From NCBI GenBank assembly GCA_049305865.1, contig JBAQPP010000040.1:1-8775 (forward strand): DNA of 8,775 nucleotides, given 5' to 3'. Both the position numbers and the translations under genes were made by a program. The notes beneath the pieces are model-generated. The model was given only the letters and a program-made list of their open reading frames with translations, was not told the origin of the DNA and ran no database searches. Source of the stretch: UBA6263 sp049305865. Its GTDB lineage: Bacteria > Patescibacteriota > Gracilibacteria > Absconditabacterales > Absconditicoccaceae. Positions 5,935-8,775 of this stretch are shown one piece after another (position 1 is the first letter of the stretch; each line of letters begins with the position of its first letter).

Positions 5935-6959
5935 TCTATTAAAAAATTATTTATTTCATTTACCAAATTTTCATAATCTTTTATCTGTGCTATTTTTTGT
6001 TTAAATTCTTTTGATCATGGGATTCATTTTACATAATTGAAAAGATGCTTTCTAAATTCAACAATCAATCTTGGTTGAGGAATTTGCGTATCTACTAATT
6101 TGTTGTTTTTTAATAATATTTTTATATCTCCTGAGTTTTGAATATTTTTTTGGAATTGAATTTCGTAATCTATCATTAAATTTAGATGTTGTAATACAGT
6201 TTCTTTGAGTTCTTTGATATCTGGTGTATGTGGAGTAAATATTCGTGGGTTTCATATAGCTGATTGTCAGATCAGTAGTCAATCTAAGATTGTTTCATTA
6301 TGTTTATAATAGTCTTTCAGCTCAGAATAACTTTTTATTCATCCATTTCAGATGATTTTACAATCTTTGTTTGCAAGTTTTTTGATATTATAAATAAAAT
6401 CTCGATCTGGTAACTCATGATATCATCATGCAAGAGTTCTTCCATGTATTGTTATACTACTACAGTAATTACTTGCTTGTAAAATAAATTCAGTCTGATT
6501 ATTTTTATCTTCTTGATTTAATCATGTTCTTGTTTTGATACTAAATGGTATATTTAAATCTGATTGTAATGTTTTGATTATTTTTAAAGTGTTTTTTTTG
6601 TCTCTTAAAAGCTCTGATCATCATCAAGATTTCATTACATTATTTGCTGGACATCATATATTGAGTTCTATTCATTTAAAATATTTTCAGTATCTATTCT
6701 CAATATCTATAGCTGTCTTGACTAGTGTCTCTTGTTTTCATCCAAATATCTGTGCGATTAGATTTTCTTGTTTGGGACTTGTAAGAAGGTGTTTGATAAC
6801 TCATCAAGGGTTTCTATCGTATCCATCTGCGGTCATAAATTCTGTCCATAACAGGAAATCATAATCAGATTTATTTCAATATTTATCAAAAATATTCTGT
6901 GTGATATGACGCATAGCACAATCCGTAAATCAATCCATAGGAGCTAATCAAAGTATCAT
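5931..6959 (-). CDS. dus: tRNA-dihydrouridine synthase
   Basis: FMN- and NADPH-dependent enzyme that reduces uridines in the tRNA D-loop. The 342-aa product shows the whole family signature in order: PMDGFTD at 7-13, the catalytic cysteine in NIGCPANNVMKSGGGSELL (Cys103), SIKTRTG at 140-146 (Lys142), ITIHGRT at 169-175 (His172), IGNGGI at 203-208 and IGQSAIGNPRIF at 230-241 for FMN phosphate, then a C-terminal helical domain that includes RLIVEFRKH. Twenty-two of 27 glycines are UGA, including three in a row at 6618-6626 inside the conserved SGGGSELL. It starts at ATG 6959 next to two tandem TATAAT boxes, so its leader is very short or absent. Subtype (DusA/B/C) cannot be fixed by eye; the motifs are nearest DusB. 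It is divergent from the methyltransferase gene. Confidence 0.95.
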
Positions 6960-6964
6960 ACTTA

Positions 6965-6977
6965 ATTATACATTATA
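6965..6977 (-). promoter_or_regulatory. Tandem -10 boxes of dus
   Basis: Minus strand reads TATAATGTATAAT: two perfect TATAAT boxes seven bases apart, 12 and 5 bases before the ATG at 6959. No clear -35 partner is seen. If used, transcripts would start at or within a few bases of the ATG, implying leaderless translation. Confidence 0.45.
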
Positions 6978-6983
6978 AATTTG

Positions 6984-6999
6984 CCTGTAGATAAACAGG
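6984..6999. repeat. CCTGT/ACAGG inverted repeat between dus and the methyltransferase
   Basis: CCTGT (6984-6988) and ACAGG (6995-6999) form a perfect 5-base inverted repeat with a 6-base centre (AGATAA). It sits directly before the plus-strand TTGAAA and upstream of the dus -10 boxes. An operator controlling both RNA-modification genes is possible. There is no T-tail, so it is not a terminator. Confidence 0.35.
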
Positions 7000-7000
7000 T

Positions 7001-7028
7001 TTGAAATTAGTATGTAGATAAGTAAATT
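7001..7028 (+). promoter_or_regulatory. Candidate promoter of the methyltransferase gene
   Basis: TTGAAA (7001-7006), 16 bases, then TAAATT (7023-7028), 32 bases before the ATG at 7061. The -10 is weak, so the support is mainly the shared spacer length. Confidence 0.3.
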
Positions 7029-7060
7029 AAATTCAATTTAAATTTATTAATTTGTTTATT

Positions 7061-7519
7061 ATGAGAGTAGTTGTATTAGAAAATATTCGTAGTGCTTATA
7101 ATGTATGAAATATCATCCGTACTGCAGATGCTTTGTGATGGAATGTATGGTTATGTGGTTATACACCCAATCCTTTTGATCATAAAAAAGTTGTTAAAAC
7201 TTCTCTTGGAGCTGAGTCTAGTGTAGATTTGAAACAATTTGATTATACCCAAGATGTAATAAAATATGCAAAAGAACAAAATTTCAAAATCATAGCTGCA
7301 GAAGTGTATGATTGAGCTATAAATTTAGATAAATATTCAAAAACTATAAAATCTGATGAAAATTTGGCTGTTATTTTTGGCAATGAAGTAGATTGAGTAT
7401 TAAAAACAACGTTGGAAATTGTTAATAATATAGTTTACATTCCCATGAAAGGCATAAAGGAATCATTGAATGTAGGTCAAACTTCGGCTATTTTTATGCG
7501 AGAATTAAATAATTATTAA
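7061..7519 (+). CDS. SpoU/TrmH-family (SPOUT) RNA 2'-O-methyltransferase
   Basis: Transfers methyl from SAM to a ribose in tRNA or rRNA. The 152-aa product is essentially the minimal SPOUT domain with its three motifs: N14-V-G16-x3-R20 with TADALG (motif 1), FGNEVDGV at 106-113 (motif 2) and IPMKGIKESLNVG at 127-139 (motif 3, the knot that binds SAM). Gly16, Gly26 and Gly112 are UGA; in all four glycines are UGA and five GGN. The length resembles TrmL-type enzymes, but without an N-terminal extension the target (tRNA wobble base, tRNA Gm18 or 23S rRNA) cannot be told. The gene starts at ATG 7061 with no Shine-Dalgarno sequence and ends at TAA 7519. It is divergent from dus, so both RNA-modifying enzymes share one 101-base regulatory region. 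Confidence 0.92.
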
Positions 7520-7527
7520 ATTTGATA

Positions 7528-7555
7528 TTGATATTTTTATTAAAATGCATATCTG
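7528..7555 (+). promoter_or_regulatory. Candidate promoter of the gene at 7592
   Basis: TTGATA (7528-7533), 16 bases, then TATCTG (7550-7555), 36 bases before the chosen ATG. No terminator separates this gene from the methyltransferase, so read-through is also possible. Confidence 0.3.
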
Positions 7556-7591
7556 TATGTGTACAAAACAAAACTATTAAAAAAAATTATT

Positions 7592-8185
7592 ATGACAAAA
7601 AACTTATTATTAAAAAAAGACGAAAACGTCTGTAAATTCAAACCAGTGTTTGATTTGCTACAGAAGAAGGATCTGAAATTTTTGCCTCCTATCGATGTAA
7701 GCTCATTGGTAGATGCATCATTTATTAATTTGGACCTGCCAAAAATTTATCTTTGGAGCCAGATTTCTGATCCTAATTTGGGAATTCATGACTTTCTCAA
7801 AGTAGAGGGAGAAAAATCAGCTCAATTTAAATGGGTTGTTGTTGGGCAGGAAATTCTTCCAATTGAAAAATTTTGCGATAAAGACAGTCATCCATGTGAC
7901 ATCCAACTTTGGGATGTTATGAATAAGCTTCATGAAATCGGCAAATTTCCAACTTATTTTGTTGCAGAAGGTGAATATGAAGGATTGGATGGCATACATT
8001 TTTGCCTGACTCCATTTAATGATAATACCTCCTGTGATGTACTTGAGACTTTATTTGGATCGGAATTTATTAAAGATTTCCATGATCGAGAAGTAGATCT
8101 GCAGGGTTGTTTTAACCCAGACGCTGTGGAATATTGTAATGATCTATTTACTGACCATTTTAAAAAAACATTAGGGCTTAATTGA
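7592..8185 (+). CDS. Hypothetical soluble protein (197 aa) without a clear table-25 stop
   Basis: I do not recognise this family. I chose ATG 7592 rather than GTG 7558 or ATG 7559, because those add only a Lys-rich AT stretch just after the -10. The protein is acidic and globular-looking with seven cysteines; residues 45-55 contain INLDLPKIYLW, and HFCLTPFNDNTSCDVLETLF lies near 138-157. No signal peptide or membrane span is seen. All ten glycines are GGN and the gene looks less AT-rich than dus or the methyltransferase. The frame ends at UGA 8183-8185, 30 bases before a good terminator. As Gly, the UGA would extend the frame to TAG 8324-8326, through the terminator and 84 bases into the convergent gene, which is unlikely. 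A one-base indel in the A7 run (8162-8168) would instead give TAG or TAA at 8172-8181. Confidence 0.75.
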   Translation: MTKNLLLKKDENVCKFKPVFDLLQKKDLKFLPPIDVSSLVDASFINLDLPKIYLWSQISDPNLGIHDFLKVEGEKSAQFKWVVVGQEILPIEKFCDKDSHPCDIQLWDVMNKLHEIGKFPTYFVAEGEYEGLDGIHFCLTPFNDNTSCDVLETLFGSEFIKDFHDREVDLQGCFNPDAVEYCNDLFTDHFKKTLGLN

Positions 8186-8215
8186 GTCCGTATTAATTTA
8201 AGAAATTATTGAAAG

Positions 8216-8241
8216 TCCTTCGTATATTGCGAGGGATTTTT
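8216..8241 (+). terminator. Rho-independent terminator after the gene at 7592
   Basis: TCCTTCG (8216-8222) pairs with CGAGGGA (8230-8236), including one G-T pair, around a 7-base loop, then five T (8237-8241). It lies between the convergent ends of the genes at 7592 and 8243. The reverse orientation lacks a U-run, so it serves mainly the plus strand. Confidence 0.7.
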
Positions 8242-8242
8242 C

Positions 8243-8775
8243 CTAAAATTTAAAAGATTTTATGATGTTATTTATTTCATCTATATGTTCGTCAAATGTG
8301 CTCTGTGTGGCTGTATATGTTATTAGAAAAAATTTTCAGTTTTTGTTAAATATTATCTGTTGCCATTGTAATTTATTTATTCCTAGGGTTCATTGGTAAA
8401 TAACCTTTATTCATTTATCTTTTTCTAGTTTATATTCTTCTTTTGATATTTCTCTAAAATCTTTTATGTGGTCTTGGATTCCATTTTTTTGCTGCAAATA
8501 ATATTCTTCAATTGTTTGATTACCGCTCTGTAAATCTATATTTACTGATAAGTTTTCTTTGATCTTATCTCATTGTTTTTGAGGTGCATAAATAGATACT
8601 AATAATCAATTTCTATTTTCTTTAACCTCTCGTCATGTAGCTATTTGTAGACTAAATCATTCTTTTTTATTTTGATATAGTTTATCTTCTTTGATTGTTT
8701 TATCTGTTATTATATTTAAATCAGATTTATTTTCTGCTTTTTTCTCTATTTTTTTATTATCATCTAATATTATAC
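8243..8775 (-). CDS. PsbP/DcrB-like domain protein, C-terminal part; N-terminus off the window
   Basis: Read with UGA as Gly, 176 residues are visible, ending at TAG 8243; the start lies beyond 8775. Residues 1-30 are a Lys/Asn-rich linker. Then comes YQNKKEGFSLQIATG (33-47), which resembles the opening of PsbP and DcrB-type domains. It is followed by alternating strands (LLVSIYAP, LSVNIDLQSG), a helix, LQWQQIIF and FFLITYTATQSTFDEHIDEI, and the typical ending IIKSFKF. Such proteins in non-photosynthetic bacteria are usually exported or lipid-anchored. The linker fits a lipoprotein whose signal peptide is off the window, but this cannot be seen. Seven glycines are UGA and three GGN. The family assignment rests on pattern only. 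Confidence 0.65.

Noticed and set aside
6058..6864. Open frames at 6058-6282 (minus) and 6535-6864 (plus)
   Set aside because: Both lie within dus, which covers the area with every expected motif in one frame.
6984..6999. LexA/SOS box
   Set aside because: The CTG...CAG spacing is 8 bases, not the 10 of the enterobacterial box, and no lexA or recA gene is in view.
7817..7999. Minus-strand open frame inside the gene at 7592, and a minus-strand frame at 5114-5350
   Set aside because: Each lies opposite a longer plus-strand gene with its own promoter and terminator.
1..8775. Many in-frame TGA codons suggesting a stretch of pseudogenes
   Set aside because: The TGAs fall on conserved glycines in several unrelated families, and the frames otherwise stay intact to TAA or TAG, so this is recoding and not decay.

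Overview
The window reads as a fragment of a Candidate Phyla Radiation (Patescibacteria) genome from the Gracilibacteria/Absconditabacteria (BD1-5/SR1) side, where UGA codes for glycine (translation table 25). With the standard code most of the window looks non-coding. With UGA as Gly, seven long coding regions open up, and UGA falls on conserved family glycines: three UGAs in a row at 6618-6626 (minus strand) give the Gly-Gly-Gly of the Dus motif SGGGSELL, and UGA supplies the Gly of PriA NKKGY and of the SPOUT motif NVGNIIR. Base composition is very AT-rich, starts lack Shine-Dalgarno sequences, and all stops are TAA or TAG except in one or two odd genes.

Layout. 1-785 (minus): a short PriA-like protein that keeps the zinc cluster but starts at the second helicase lobe. 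906-1157 (plus): a small unknown gene, followed by two back-to-back terminators. 1273-2950 (minus): a two-gene unit, a 116-aa basic helical protein and a 426-aa protein with ~31-residue repeats, behind its own promoter and a structured leader (2960-3090). 3195-4819 (minus): pyrE-pyrF, the last two steps of UMP synthesis. 4971-5475 (plus): an unknown gene that appears frameshifted. 5569-5934 (plus): an MraZ-like regulator whose stop overlaps that of a convergent dihydrouridine synthase (5931-6959, minus). 7061-7519 (plus): a SpoU/TrmH-type RNA methyltransferase, divergent from dus. 7592-8185 (plus): an unknown protein with no clear table-25 stop. 8243-8775 (minus): the C-terminal part of a PsbP/DcrB-like protein that continues off the window.

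The genes fall into two classes. PriA-like, the repeat protein, the 116-aa protein, MraZ-like, dus, the methyltransferase and the PsbP-like gene use UGA for most or about half of their glycines (69 UGA codons by my count). The genes at 906, pyrF, pyrE, 4971 and 7592 contain no internal UGA among roughly 60 glycine codons; pyrE, pyrF and 7592 also look more GC-rich. Import from a standard-code donor, or selection against UGA in highly expressed genes, would each explain this.

Functionally the window mixes RNA modification (dus plus methyltransferase around one divergent promoter region), pyrimidine synthesis from orotate, and a group of lineage-type proteins without a recognised family. The best candidate for something undescribed is the repeat-protein unit with its folded leader; next come the apparently motor-less PriA and the UGA-free genes with odd ends. 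No tRNA, rRNA, CRISPR array or insertion sequence was seen.
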